Origin: Parvularcula sp. LCG005
GTDB taxonomy: Bacteria; Pseudomonadota; Alphaproteobacteria; Caulobacterales; Parvularculaceae
DNA: 64,000 nucleotides
Assembly: GCF_032930845.1 (NCBI RefSeq)
Contig: NZ_CP136758.1
Coordinates: 783,501 to 847,500 of the forward strand
Direction: 5' to 3'
Under the pieces are notes generated by a model. That model had not been told where the DNA came from and did not search any database. It worked only from the letters and a program-made list of their open reading frames with translations. Below, one piece after another: positions 28,987 through 37,230 of this stretch; position 1 is the stretch's first letter, and every line of letters begins with the position of its first letter. The position numbers and the translations under genes were made by a program.

Positions 28987-29814
28987 ATGCGGCAGCCTGT
29001 CTGGCGACATAAACTGATCACCTTTGTCGAAGGCGCTGTATTTCAGAATACGGTGATGCTGCTGATCTGTCTGAACGCCATCGTGCTCGGCGTCGAGACA
29101 CTGCCTGTGGGCAGAAATCATGCTGAACTGCTCAACATGGTCGACCAGACCTTTATTTCGTTTTTCATTCTTGAACTGGTCCTGCGCATCACCGCCTACG
29201 GACCTGCATTTTTCAGATCCGGCTGGAATATTGCGGACTTCCTGATCATCGTGACGTCGGCGCTGACCCACGCGACAGGTGTAGCCGCGTTCCGGGCATT
29301 CCGCATTCTGCGCCTCCTGCGGGTCGTCACGGTCATTCCGCGCATGCGGCTTGTCGTCAAAGCGCTGTTTGATGCCATTCCCGGCATTGTTTCGGTCGCC
29401 CTGGTGGCGCTGCTGATTGTCTATGTGTTCGCGGTCATCGCTTCGACGCTTTACGGGCCGACCCATCCGGCACTGTTCGGCGACGTCTTCACCTCGATGT
29501 ACACACTGTTTCAGGTCATCACGCTCGAGGGGTGGCGAGACATTGCCGATGAAGTGAGTGAGGATCATAAATACGCGTGGGCGTTCTTTGTCATCTTCGT
29601 GCTGGTCGGGACCTTCACGATGCTGAACCTCTTCATCGCCATTGTGGTGCGTGTCGTCGAGGACGAAGCGGATGAGACCGAAGATCTTGTCCGCGATGAG
29701 ACCAATCTGATCCTCGACAAGATTGCGATCGTGGCGGACCGTCTCGATACGATCGAGCAGAAGGTGGACGGCCTCAGCGGCTCTGCTGCCAGCTCGCCGG
29801 ACGCTTCTCGATAA
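28987..29814 (+). CDS. voltage-gated cation channel (NaChBac/BacNav superfamily)
   Basis: A 275-residue single-domain six-helix channel that should assemble as a tetramer in the inner membrane. S1-S4 span about residues 18-125. S4 carries Arg103, Arg106, Arg109 and Arg112 at every third position (AFRAFRILRLLR). The pore loop has the selectivity filter TLEGWRD (179-185), S6 ends near IAIVVRVVE, and a coiled-coil tail follows (about 225-262). Sodium channels of this family usually have TLESW; Gly at position 4 and Asp at position 7 recall the reported calcium-selective CavMr. I chose the ATG at 28987, which has GAGGGGGCG upstream. The 3' end overlaps the convergent hydratase gene by 41 bases. 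Confidence 0.92.
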   Translation: MRQPVWRHKLITFVEGAVFQNTVMLLICLNAIVLGVETLPVGRNHAELLNMVDQTFISFFILELVLRITAYGPAFFRSGWNIADFLIIVTSALTHATGVAAFRAFRILRLLRVVTVIPRMRLVVKALFDAIPGIVSVALVALLIVYVFAVIASTLYGPTHPALFGDVFTSMYTLFQVITLEGWRDIADEVSEDHKYAWAFFVIFVLVGTFTMLNLFIAIVVRVVEDEADETEDLVRDETNLILDKIAIVADRLDTIEQKVDGLSGSAASSPDASR

Positions 29815-30559
29815 AGGCGGACAGACCCTCGCGCGCCTCGTCGGTGCGGCGAATACGGGCACTGGCCTTTGCCGCCTCATCGAGAATGGCCTGACCGACA
29901 GGCGCCTCGCCAAATGCATTGATGAGCGACTTGGTCTCCCGCAGGGACTGGGGACCGGCGGCCAATAGCTGCTCGACGAACCCGCCCACCGTTTCATCAA
30001 GATGCGCCCCAAGGCAGATGGCGTGCACGAGGCCAATCCGGCGAGCATCCTCCGCCGAGAAACTTTCTCCGGTCAGGAAATAGCGGCGCGCCTGATGCAC
30101 ACCGATGGCTTCGGTGACGAAGGGCCCGATCACGGCGGGGACCATGCCCAGCCGGACGGCGGGAAACGCGAACTGCGCTTCATCATCCGCCACCAGAATA
30201 TCGCAGGCGACAGCCAGCCCGATCCCTGCGCCAAGCGCCGCGCCGTTGATCTTGGCGATGGTCGGTTTCGGGCAGGAGCGGATCTGGAAGAGAAGGTTGG
30301 CCAGCCGCCGCGCATCATCGGCCGACTTGCCCGCCGCCAGTCGCTCCATCCAGCTGATGTCGGTCCCGGCCGAGAATGACGGGCCATTGCCGGTCAGGAT
30401 GACAGCCCGCACATCAGTGCGCCGGGCGAGGCTGACGATGGTCTGGGTCAGCTCGGCAATCAGTGCTTCATCGAGGGCATTATGCACATCGGGTCGGTTC
30501 ATCGTGACCGTCACGATGCCAGCGTCCTCTGATTGGTCGAGAATGGGCGATGCGTTCAT
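29774..30559 (-). CDS. enoyl-CoA hydratase/isomerase (methylglutaconyl-CoA hydratase-like)
   Basis: A 261-residue crotonase-family enzyme. The oxyanion-hole segments are GTDISWM (about 65-71) and KINGAALGAGIGLAVACD (about 104-121), and the following FAFPAVRLGMVPAVIGPFV resembles LiuC-type methylglutaconyl-CoA hydratases of leucine catabolism rather than classical FadB-type enzymes (GLVPGGGGT). The usual second Glu is not obvious from the run RLGMVPA, so the exact chemistry is uncertain. It is cytoplasmic. The next gene on the strand is an unrelated antiporter 24 bases upstream, so the genomic context does not fix the pathway. Confidence 0.85.
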   Translation of the reverse strand: MNASPILDQSEDAGIVTVTMNRPDVHNALDEALIAELTQTIVSLARRTDVRAVILTGNGPSFSAGTDISWMERLAAGKSADDARRLANLLFQIRSCPKPTIAKINGAALGAGIGLAVACDILVADDEAQFAFPAVRLGMVPAVIGPFVTEAIGVHQARRYFLTGESFSAEDARRIGLVHAICLGAHLDETVGGFVEQLLAAGPQSLRETKSLINAFGEAPVGQAILDEAAKASARIRRTDEAREGLSAFIEKRPASWQQSR

Positions 30560-30583
30560 GATGGCGCTCCCTCAAGTGCGGTT

Positions 30584-31786
30584 TCAGGACGGGCTATACC
30601 GTCTCTTACGCGCTCGTGCGGTCTGATGTGCAAGCCACCTCGTCAGTGGGCGAGAGGTCAGCCGTGTCAGGCAGATCCCGGCGACAATGGCCAGGGCCGC
30701 CATATTCACCACCATCTCATCGACCTGCAGCGGGCCGCCGGCAGCGATCGAGAGGAGGATAAGGGCGCTTGCGACACCGGGCGCGCCGCCAAGCCAGACG
30801 AGGAACGTGCGATCCTGGGACGGTACATCGATGCCCTGCAGCGCCACAAAACGGGCAGCAGCCCTTCCAGCTACGACAAAGACAATAGCCGCCACCCAAA
30901 GCAACAGTTCAGGGTGCAGAAGGGTTGGCCCGATGACGAACCCGAAGGTCACCAGACCAATGGGTGTCAGAAGATGCTCGCCCGCCCGCCACAGGCGCGT
31001 ACGCACCTCGCCTTTGATCGGGGCTTCGTGGCTGTACATGATGCCCGACGCCAGCGTGGCCATCACGGCATCGAGGCCGAGAAGGCGGGTGATGACATAG
31101 ACGCCAGCGGCCACGAGGAACGGCATGACCGGCAGGGCCGCGGAGGAGGGCGGCAGCTTCCGTCCGGCCAGCAGGCCGATGGCACCGCCCACTGCGAAAC
31201 CGGCGAGGGCGAGAAACAGGGGCTGTTCGTGGGGCGGTGTGCCGATGGCCGTGTCCGACGCCCCGGCTTCAATCAGCAGGACGAGGGGCAGGTAGAGAAC
31301 CAGCGTGGTGGCGCCTTCGACCCGCGATGTAATCTTGGTGGCTTCATCAACAGGCGCTGTCAGGAGCGGCCCGGCGAGAAGCGGCGCCCCGCCCAGGAGG
31401 ATAGCGGTCGAGGCGACGAACATGCTGAACACATCAAGACCTGGCACCAGCACAAAACCCGTGGCGATGAACATCAGCATGATGAGCGGCGGCGCGAAGA
31501 GACTGAGCCGGAAGGCAGCCGGAGAGACAATGCGCAAGCGCCCGATCCGACACTGCTGCGCCGCCAGAAACGCGAGAAGGGCGATGGCGAAATCGGCGAC
31601 CAGCCTGATCAGTCCACCGTCGATCTCCGGCAGGCCCATGCGCTGATAGACAACGCCCAGCGCAATCGCGGCGAGCAGCGTCACAAGCGGGCGATCGGAC
31701 AGGCGGCTCAACGCACCCCGGCGCATCGCCCCGAGAAACAGGGCGGCGAGAAAGATCAGGAAGATAGTGGTGTATAACGGGGTCAT
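30584..31786 (-). CDS. cation/proton antiporter (CPA family)
   Basis: A 400-residue inner membrane protein with about 12 helices and the Na_H_Exchanger fold. Supporting runs are LVADFAIALLAFLAAQQ, the PLLAGPLLTAPVDEATKITS segment (cited as LLTAPVDEATKITS), and GLDAVMATLASGIMYSHEAP. There is no C-terminal NAD-binding RCK domain, so it is a short Kef-like or NhaP-like form. The exchanged ion is unknown. I chose Met at 31786, which begins MTPLYTTIF right before the first helix; the frame extends to 31966 but the leader is Arg-rich and unlikely. It is divergent from the holin gene. Confidence 0.82.
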   Translation of the reverse strand: MTPLYTTIFLIFLAALFLGAMRRGALSRLSDRPLVTLLAAIALGVVYQRMGLPEIDGGLIRLVADFAIALLAFLAAQQCRIGRLRIVSPAAFRLSLFAPPLIMLMFIATGFVLVPGLDVFSMFVASTAILLGGAPLLAGPLLTAPVDEATKITSRVEGATTLVLYLPLVLLIEAGASDTAIGTPPHEQPLFLALAGFAVGGAIGLLAGRKLPPSSAALPVMPFLVAAGVYVITRLLGLDAVMATLASGIMYSHEAPIKGEVRTRLWRAGEHLLTPIGLVTFGFVIGPTLLHPELLLWVAAIVFVVAGRAAARFVALQGIDVPSQDRTFLVWLGGAPGVASALILLSIAAGGPLQVDEMVVNMAALAIVAGICLTRLTSRPLTRWLAHQTARARKRRYSPS

Positions 31787-31917
31787 TCGGATGTGCTCTA
31801 CCGCACTGTGACAAGCTTCGACAGCCGCGCAAAGCCTCTCACGCCCTAAAATAATCCCCATCGTTCTCCACACGATTATCCTGCCTGCCAAAAGCAACTG
31901 GCGAGGGTACCTGACAA

Positions 31918-32457
31918 ATGACGAAATCCACGACCGCCTCCATCCAGCAACGACTTGGCAAAGCAATCGGTGATGTCGCGCCGACGCTGGCCGGTGCCCT
32001 TGGAGGACCCTTGGCCGGGGCTGCCGTAGGGACGATCTCGCGGGCCATTTTTGGCCGATCGGATGGCGATGTTGCAGGACTGGAAAACGTGATTCTGGCG
32101 CAATCGCCGGAGACGATGGTGGCCCTGCGCCGCGCCGAACTCGAGTTTCGGCGCGCCGTCATCGACGCCGACCTTGAAGGGCGACGCATTGCCGCAGACG
32201 ATCGCGCCAATGCGCGGGCCCGTCAGATCGCGCTGAAAGACCTGACCCCAACCATCATGGGGATCACCGTCATCGGCGGCTTTTTCTTTGTTCTCTGCAT
32301 CATGTTCTGGCGGGAGCTCCCGGCGGAAACTGACACGGAATTTTCCATCATGCTCGGCGCACTTGCGACCATGACCGCGGCCGTTGTGAATTACTTCTTT
32401 GGCTCCACCGCCGACAGCCGCGAAAAAACAAAAATCATGGCCGGTCAGCGTCCATGA
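31918..32457 (+). CDS. GTA-type 3TM holin family protein
   Basis: A 179-residue small membrane protein matching the family described as holin of 3TMs for gene-transfer release. It has a Gly/Ala-rich amphipathic N-terminus (about 14-45), a charged helix rich in Glu/Arg (about 65-105), two membrane helices (about 110-130 and 142-162), and the typical tail NYFFGSTADSREKT. In Rhodobacter-type gene transfer agents such holins help lysis and particle release. No capsid, terminase or lysin gene is adjacent, so this copy is orphan. It lies between a cation antiporter and a ThiO-like gene. Confidence 0.78.
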   Translation: MTKSTTASIQQRLGKAIGDVAPTLAGALGGPLAGAAVGTISRAIFGRSDGDVAGLENVILAQSPETMVALRRAELEFRRAVIDADLEGRRIAADDRANARARQIALKDLTPTIMGITVIGGFFFVLCIMFWRELPAETDTEFSIMLGALATMTAAVVNYFFGSTADSREKTKIMAGQRP

Positions 32458-32521
32458 AGACGCGCCGCTCCCTTTCAGGGGTTGCGGCCCGGGGGACAGC
32501 GACGCAAAAGCGCGTTCGCTT

Positions 32522-33505
32522 ATGTCCAGACCTTCTTTACTCATCGTTGGCGGTGGCCTTGTCGGCCGGGCCCTGGCCTGGCGGATGGCAGCGCACCACG
32601 ATGTAGCCCTCGTCACTGATGGGCAGGCAGCGGCCAGTTCGGCCGCTGCAGGCATGCTCGCGCCTGCGTTTGAGGCCCTGCATGACCGCGCGGTCCCTGC
32701 GCTGCACGCGCTGCTTGAAGACAGTCTGGCATATTGGGACGTCTTTGCGCATGATCTGATGGCGGCCAGTGATCAGAACATTGACTATCGTCGCAACGGC
32801 ATCATCGGCATCGACTTTCCGCCCGGCGCCCTGCCGGGAGCGGTCGACATCCCCTTACCGGAAGGGATCCGAGGTACGCAGGCGGTATGTCTTGGCCATG
32901 AGGGACAGGTGGATCCGCGCCGTGTTCTGACCGCGCTGACGATTGCCTGTGAGCGTGCGGGGGTGGCATCCCATATCGGCCAAGTGGACGCGCTGGTGAC
33001 CGAAGGCGGCGTTTGCCGGGGCGTGTCCCTCGATGATGGCACCCCCATGCTGGCGGACAGGGTAGTTATCGCGACTGGTGCGCGCGCCGCACTCGTCCCG
33101 CATTTGCAGGCGTTGATGGTCCCTGTTCGGGGGCGGGCATACCGAATCGCCCTGCCGGATCATGGGCTCGATCATGTTATCCGTACAGGGAGTATATACC
33201 TCTGCCCAAAGGCGGATGGTTCTCTCTATCTGGGGGCGACCGAAGAGACGGCGGACGGCGAAGACAATCGCCTTGATGATCTGTGGCAGGCGGGGTGTGA
33301 GCTGTTTCCTGCCCTTGTGGATGGACAGGTCACGGCCATTTTCGACGGACAACGACCGGGGATTCGCGGCGGTGAGCCGCGCATCGGTCGTGATGGTGAC
33401 GTTGAAAATCTCTATGTCGGTCTGGGGCTGGACCGTAACGGCGTTCTTCTGACGCCGATTGTCACCGACCGGCTCGTCCGCCTGCTGACAGAAGACCAGT
33501 TCTAG
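32522..33505 (+). CDS. thiO: FAD-dependent glycine/D-amino acid oxidase-like protein
   Basis: A 327-residue DAO-family oxidoreductase. The Rossmann motif GGGLVG (residues 10-15) follows SLLIV, then SSAAAGMLAPAFE, which is the signature of ThiO glycine oxidases. The C-terminal IFDGQRPGIRGGEPRIGRDG and GLDRNGVLLTP also fit. ThiO makes iminoglycine for the thiazole part of thiamine. No other thi gene is in the window, so the symbol is by similarity only. The start ATG at 32522 gives a clean N-terminus. The 3' end overlaps the convergent EAL gene by 4 bases. Confidence 0.8.
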   Translation: MSRPSLLIVGGGLVGRALAWRMAAHHDVALVTDGQAAASSAAAGMLAPAFEALHDRAVPALHALLEDSLAYWDVFAHDLMAASDQNIDYRRNGIIGIDFPPGALPGAVDIPLPEGIRGTQAVCLGHEGQVDPRRVLTALTIACERAGVASHIGQVDALVTEGGVCRGVSLDDGTPMLADRVVIATGARAALVPHLQALMVPVRGRAYRIALPDHGLDHVIRTGSIYLCPKADGSLYLGATEETADGEDNRLDDLWQAGCELFPALVDGQVTAIFDGQRPGIRGGEPRIGRDGDVENLYVGLGLDRNGVLLTPIVTDRLVRLLTEDQF

Positions 33506-35295
33506 ATGTCTTCTGCCCGGCGGGCCTGACGCCGACGCCAGGCGCGTTTCCATGACCGTGGCCAGAAATGAGTGATGCGATAGCGGCGGCTGAGCCAGCT
33601 GGGCATGGCCGCGGGCTGATCGTCACGGTCGTCATCGCTGTCATCACCCGCATTTGAAGCGTGGTCCGGACGATCGGCCACCAGCGGCGCCATGACAACT
33701 GGCTCTTCGGCGGCGGCCTCTACCATGACGGGCTCGGCCTCTTCATGGGTCAGGTCCGGAAGTCCGGCCTCGTCGATGGCGGCTTCCACGGGGCAGGCAA
33801 GGTCCAGCTCGGAAAAGCCGTGGCTGTCGCCATTGTCGGTATCGCTCTCGTCAGGGGCTGTGTCCGGTGCCGGCTCGACGGCCACAGGCGCTTCGACGAT
33901 ATCGGTGGACAGGGCCTCGACATCAGGGGCCGCATTGTGACGCAAAAGATCGCTCATATCGCGCAGTTCGAGCGGCAACTCATCCATCAGGGAGCGGACA
34001 GGGCACTCCTGCGGCGTTCCCGATGCTGGCGTCATGGAGCGGACACGCTGGACGGCCGTGTTCTTGGCCACGGCGCCCGCGACGACAGAGCTCAATGTGG
34101 TGCGAAGCGTCGTCCCATACCCATCAAGGCGCAGGCCGTCGGCAAAATTGGTGGTCACGGCGATGCCGGGTGCCGCCTGGTCGAAGCCGCTGGTCATGGG
34201 AGTGCCATCTCCGGCCAGTAGCGGGCTCGCGTCGAAGTTCTGCTCCAGGCGACGCTGCAACAGGCGTGCGGAATCGGCGGCGAGCATGGCGGCGCGGCGT
34301 TCCTCAGCACGCTCTTGCTGTTCGGTCAGTTCCCGTTCGGCGGCTTTCTGCGCCTCTTGCGCAGCATGGAAGCGGCGCAGGGCGGCGCGCTTGGCTGCAA
34401 CGATCCGGGCGCGGCGATTCTCCGTTGCCGTATCACGGGCGGTCTCTGCCTTTTTCAGGTCGAGCGGCTTGGTCGCTGGCTTCTCCGCCGTTGGGGCGGG
34501 GTCAGTAGTGGAGGCGGTATCGTCGGTGTCAGGGGCTTCGCCGCCAAGAGGACCCGCGCGCCCCAGCGCCTGACCCTGACCCGCGTCAAAGCCGACCGCT
34601 TTCAGCGCCGCGGCGGTGGCATCATCTTCGATACCGACGGCCACAACGCAAGCGCCTTTGCTCTGGGCAAATTCGATCAGCTCGGACAGGGCGGACAGGC
34701 CCGGACCGCCGCGGCTGGACCGCGCATAGCGCAGGATGTGGTTGCCGCCGGTCTTGATCTCCTGAAACGGAAACGGCTCCAGCGCCTGCATCGTCGCTGT
34801 CTCACGCGTGCGGACCTCGAGCGCCAGTTCACAGCCTGTGGCGGCGAGGCGCTCAAAATGATCCAGCTGCTGTAGCGACATCATTTCAGGGGATATCGGT
34901 GGACATTCCAGAACCAGTCGGCTGGCGGGGACGCCGGCATTGTGCAGGCACGCCTCGATATCCGCTGGCAGGGTGGGATCGGTCAGATCGCTGAGCCCCA
35001 GATTGATCGAGAGGCCGGTTTCGCCGCGGCCGTCCCATTTCACAAAACTGTCCACAGCCTGTTGCAGGACGTAGCGGGTCAACTCGCCGATACGGCCCTG
35101 GGCTTCAAAAAACTGGATGAACGCGCCGGGCGGCAGATTGCCAAGACCCGGATGGTCCCAGCGCACGAAGACTTCATGGCGCAGAAGGCTGCCATCCTCG
35201 AACGACTTTATAGGCTGGAAAACGGTTTCCAGATGGGCGTTCGCCAGTGCGTTGTCGATGTCGACTCTAGTCAGACGAACGGCACGAGCGCTCAT
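33502..35295 (-). CDS. degenerate EAL domain protein with long disordered tail
   Basis: A 597-residue protein. Residues about 10-255 align with an EAL (c-di-GMP phosphodiesterase) domain: the EAL motif is E41-V-F, N98 and E130 are kept, and GQGQALGRAGPL ends the domain. Key catalytic positions are lost: the DDFG motif reads E160-V-R-T, the Asp after the KxD Lys is Gly183, and the Glu of the AEG motif is Val220. It therefore probably binds rather than hydrolyses c-di-GMP, or neither. Residues 255-330 form an Ala/Arg/Glu-rich helix; 380-560 are acidic and low in order; the C-terminus is very basic (RSWKRAWRRRQARR). No signal peptide or membrane helix is seen. Confidence 0.82.
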   Translation of the reverse strand: MSARAVRLTRVDIDNALANAHLETVFQPIKSFEDGSLLRHEVFVRWDHPGLGNLPPGAFIQFFEAQGRIGELTRYVLQQAVDSFVKWDGRGETGLSINLGLSDLTDPTLPADIEACLHNAGVPASRLVLECPPISPEMMSLQQLDHFERLAATGCELALEVRTRETATMQALEPFPFQEIKTGGNHILRYARSSRGGPGLSALSELIEFAQSKGACVVAVGIEDDATAAALKAVGFDAGQGQALGRAGPLGGEAPDTDDTASTTDPAPTAEKPATKPLDLKKAETARDTATENRRARIVAAKRAALRRFHAAQEAQKAAERELTEQQERAEERRAAMLAADSARLLQRRLEQNFDASPLLAGDGTPMTSGFDQAAPGIAVTTNFADGLRLDGYGTTLRTTLSSVVAGAVAKNTAVQRVRSMTPASGTPQECPVRSLMDELPLELRDMSDLLRHNAAPDVEALSTDIVEAPVAVEPAPDTAPDESDTDNGDSHGFSELDLACPVEAAIDEAGLPDLTHEEAEPVMVEAAAEEPVVMAPLVADRPDHASNAGDDSDDDRDDQPAAMPSWLSRRYRITHFWPRSWKRAWRRRQARRAEDI

Positions 35296-35340
35296 TCTCC
35301 ACCCATCTTTTCCGGAAGTGTGACCATAACAATCAATTTG

Positions 35341-35355
35341 TTAATGGCGCCTAAA
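35341..35355. promoter_or_regulatory. possible CtrA box (one mismatch)
   Basis: TTAA-N7-TAAA in the 157-base region upstream of the degenerate EAL gene. One base differs from consensus; see also the second near-match at 35396-35410. Confidence 0.2.
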
Positions 35356-35395
35356 ACATTAGGTCCACCCCTGTCCACGGCGAGTTGCCCACCGA

Positions 35396-35410
35396 TTAAG
35401 GCCGAATTAT
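35396..35410. promoter_or_regulatory. possible CtrA box (one mismatch)
   Basis: TTAA-N7-TTAT, one base from the CtrA consensus, about 100 bases upstream of the EAL gene start. Two near-matches in one promoter are somewhat suggestive. Confidence 0.25.
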
Positions 35411-35452
35411 AGCGTTAACGCGTTGAAGAAAACCAGTTTTTTCCACAAGGCG

Positions 35453-36232
35453 TCAGTATTGGAACTGTTCCTCGAGGATTCGCTCTTCCAGACCTGCCCC
35501 CTGATCGAACAGCAGGCAGAGCTCAATATCATCGGCAATGGCCACTTTCACGCGCTCCACATCCCGGATCTCGATATTGTCAGCAGTCGCCGCGACGGTT
35601 CGAAAATCGGCGTCCTGCACCTCGAATTCCACCGCCGCTTCGTAGGGCAGCAGTGCACCGCGCCAGCGGCGCGGGCGGAATGGGCTGATCGGGGTCAGTG
35701 CGAGAAGGTTCGATGTAATGGGCAGGATCGGCCCATGGGCCGAGAGGTTGTAGGCCGTTGAACCCGCCGGTGTGGCGAGCAGGATGCCATCGCAGATCAG
35801 CTGATCCATCTGCACCTGTCCATTCACGCGGATCTTGATCCGGGCCGTCTGGCGGGTTTCCCGCAACAATGCGACCTCGTTGAAGGCCATGGCCTCATGG
35901 CTCTGGCCGCTGCTATCGGTCGCGTTCATGCGCAGGGGGTTGATCACCACCGGGCCCGCGACGGCAATGCGGTCGCGAAGATCAGACAGGCGATGCTCGT
36001 TCATGAGGAAGCCGACCGTGCCGCAATTCATCCCGTAGATCGGTTTGGGATCAGGCATGGTGTGGCGGAGCACTTCGAGAAGAGTGCCGTCACCGCCGAG
36101 GGCAACAATGACATCCGCTTCATCGCGGTCCACATCGCCATATCGTTTGACCAGCTCGGCACGCGCCTCTTGCGCCTTGGGGCGGTCGCTGGCGGCGAAA
36201 TGCAGCTTCTCGGTGGCTCGTTTATCGCTCAT
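35453..36232 (-). CDS. nadK: NAD kinase
   Basis: A 259-residue enzyme that phosphorylates NAD to NADP with ATP or polyphosphate. The family signature GGDGT lies at residues 46-50, followed by MNCGTVGFL, FNEVALLRE, and CDGILLATPAGSTAYNLSAHGPI (cited as DGILLATPAGSTAY). All are expected for the nucleotide-binding site. I chose the ATG at 36232, giving MSDKRATEKLHF; the longer frame to 36382 runs into the promoter of the divergent aldolase-like gene. It is cytoplasmic and likely essential. Confidence 0.95.
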   Translation of the reverse strand: MSDKRATEKLHFAASDRPKAQEARAELVKRYGDVDRDEADVIVALGGDGTLLEVLRHTMPDPKPIYGMNCGTVGFLMNEHRLSDLRDRIAVAGPVVINPLRMNATDSSGQSHEAMAFNEVALLRETRQTARIKIRVNGQVQMDQLICDGILLATPAGSTAYNLSAHGPILPITSNLLALTPISPFRPRRWRGALLPYEAAVEFEVQDADFRTVAATADNIEIRDVERVKVAIADDIELCLLFDQGAGLEERILEEQFQY

Positions 36233-36339
36233 GCCCGCTCTTAAAAGATATGCCGTGCCGCGGATAGGGGCTTGGTCGATACGATGGTGCGGCCTACGTT
36301 CATACAGGCGAACACAGTGCACCAATGGAGACCTGTACG

Positions 36340-37182
36340 ATGGACGGATCCACGACCGCCACAAGCCAGCCGGCCATGTCAACGGGGCTGACCGGCCCCG
36401 CGCTCGACCCCCGCGATCTGCCCAGCCTGAAAGGGCAGGTCAGCGATGAAGAGTGGCGTATCCGGTGCGAATTGGCGGCAACCTACAGGCTGGCGGCCCT
36501 GTTCGGATGGGATGATCTTATCTTCACCCACATCTCGCATCGGTTACCCGATGAAGATGGCGAGCCGCGCTTTCTGATCAATCCGTATGGACTGCTGTTC
36601 GAAGAAATCACCGCATCCAGTCTTCTGAAAATCAATATGGATGGTCACAAGATCACCGATAGTCCCTATGCGGCCAATCCGGCGGGGTTCACGATCCATT
36701 CCGCCGTCCATGCTGCGCGCCATGACGCCATCTGTGTCCTTCATCTGCACACGCCGTATGGTGTCGCGGTCTCAGTGCAGGAAGACGGTCTGAAACGCTA
36801 CACTCAGTTTGCGCTCGTGGTACATGATGACCTTGCCTATCACGGCTATGAAGGCATTGCGCTCAACCTTGATGAGCGTGAGCGCCTGATCGAGGACCTG
36901 GGCGAGAAGAACTGCATGTTGCTGCGGAACCACGGTACGCTGACGCTCGGTGCCAATTGCGGTATCGCTTTTGCGCGCATGTATTTTCTGGAGCGGGCCT
37001 GTGAGACGCAGATTCTTGCGCAAGCTGATAAACGCAAGCGCCTGACACAGGAGAACGCCAAGATGGCGGCGTTGGTTGCCAGCCAGGCGGCGCCGGGCTT
37101 TGTCCCCGGTATTGGCGATCGGCTGCTCTGGCCCGGTCTGTTGCGCCGATTGGCGCGGAATAATCCGGGCTGGGATCAATAA
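36340..37182 (+). CDS. class II aldolase/adducin family protein
   Basis: A 280-residue protein with the class II aldolase fold. The zinc ligands H135 and H137 lie in LHLHTPYG and the third, H198, in LLRNHGTL. The segment FGWDDLIFTHISHRLP (about 55-70) is typical of the adducin-head type. Members of this subgroup act on unknown substrates, sometimes as decarboxylases or aldolases. I chose the ATG at 36340 because GGAGA lies 8 bases upstream; an ATG at 36325 is possible. It diverges from nadK and ends at a strong terminator. Confidence 0.86.
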   Translation: MDGSTTATSQPAMSTGLTGPALDPRDLPSLKGQVSDEEWRIRCELAATYRLAALFGWDDLIFTHISHRLPDEDGEPRFLINPYGLLFEEITASSLLKINMDGHKITDSPYAANPAGFTIHSAVHAARHDAICVLHLHTPYGVAVSVQEDGLKRYTQFALVVHDDLAYHGYEGIALNLDERERLIEDLGEKNCMLLRNHGTLTLGANCGIAFARMYFLERACETQILAQADKRKRLTQENAKMAALVASQAAPGFVPGIGDRLLWPGLLRRLARNNPGWDQ

Positions 37183-37209
37183 AAAAGGCCGGGATCAATC
37201 CCGGCCTTT
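37181..37209. terminator. bidirectional intrinsic terminator
   Basis: AAAGGCCGGGA pairs perfectly with TCCCGGCCTTT around a 4-base loop. The A run on the left makes it a full terminator for the leftward gltA gene; the T run on the right is short for the aldolase-like gene. It overlaps the aldolase-like gene stop. Confidence 0.88.
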
Positions 37210-37230
37210 CGTCATTCTTGCGACTGGTGA

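Noticed and set aside
30533..31777. Plus-strand frame of 414 residues opposite the antiporter gene
   Set aside because: It is extremely hydrophilic and low in complexity, as expected for the complement of membrane helices, with no family match.
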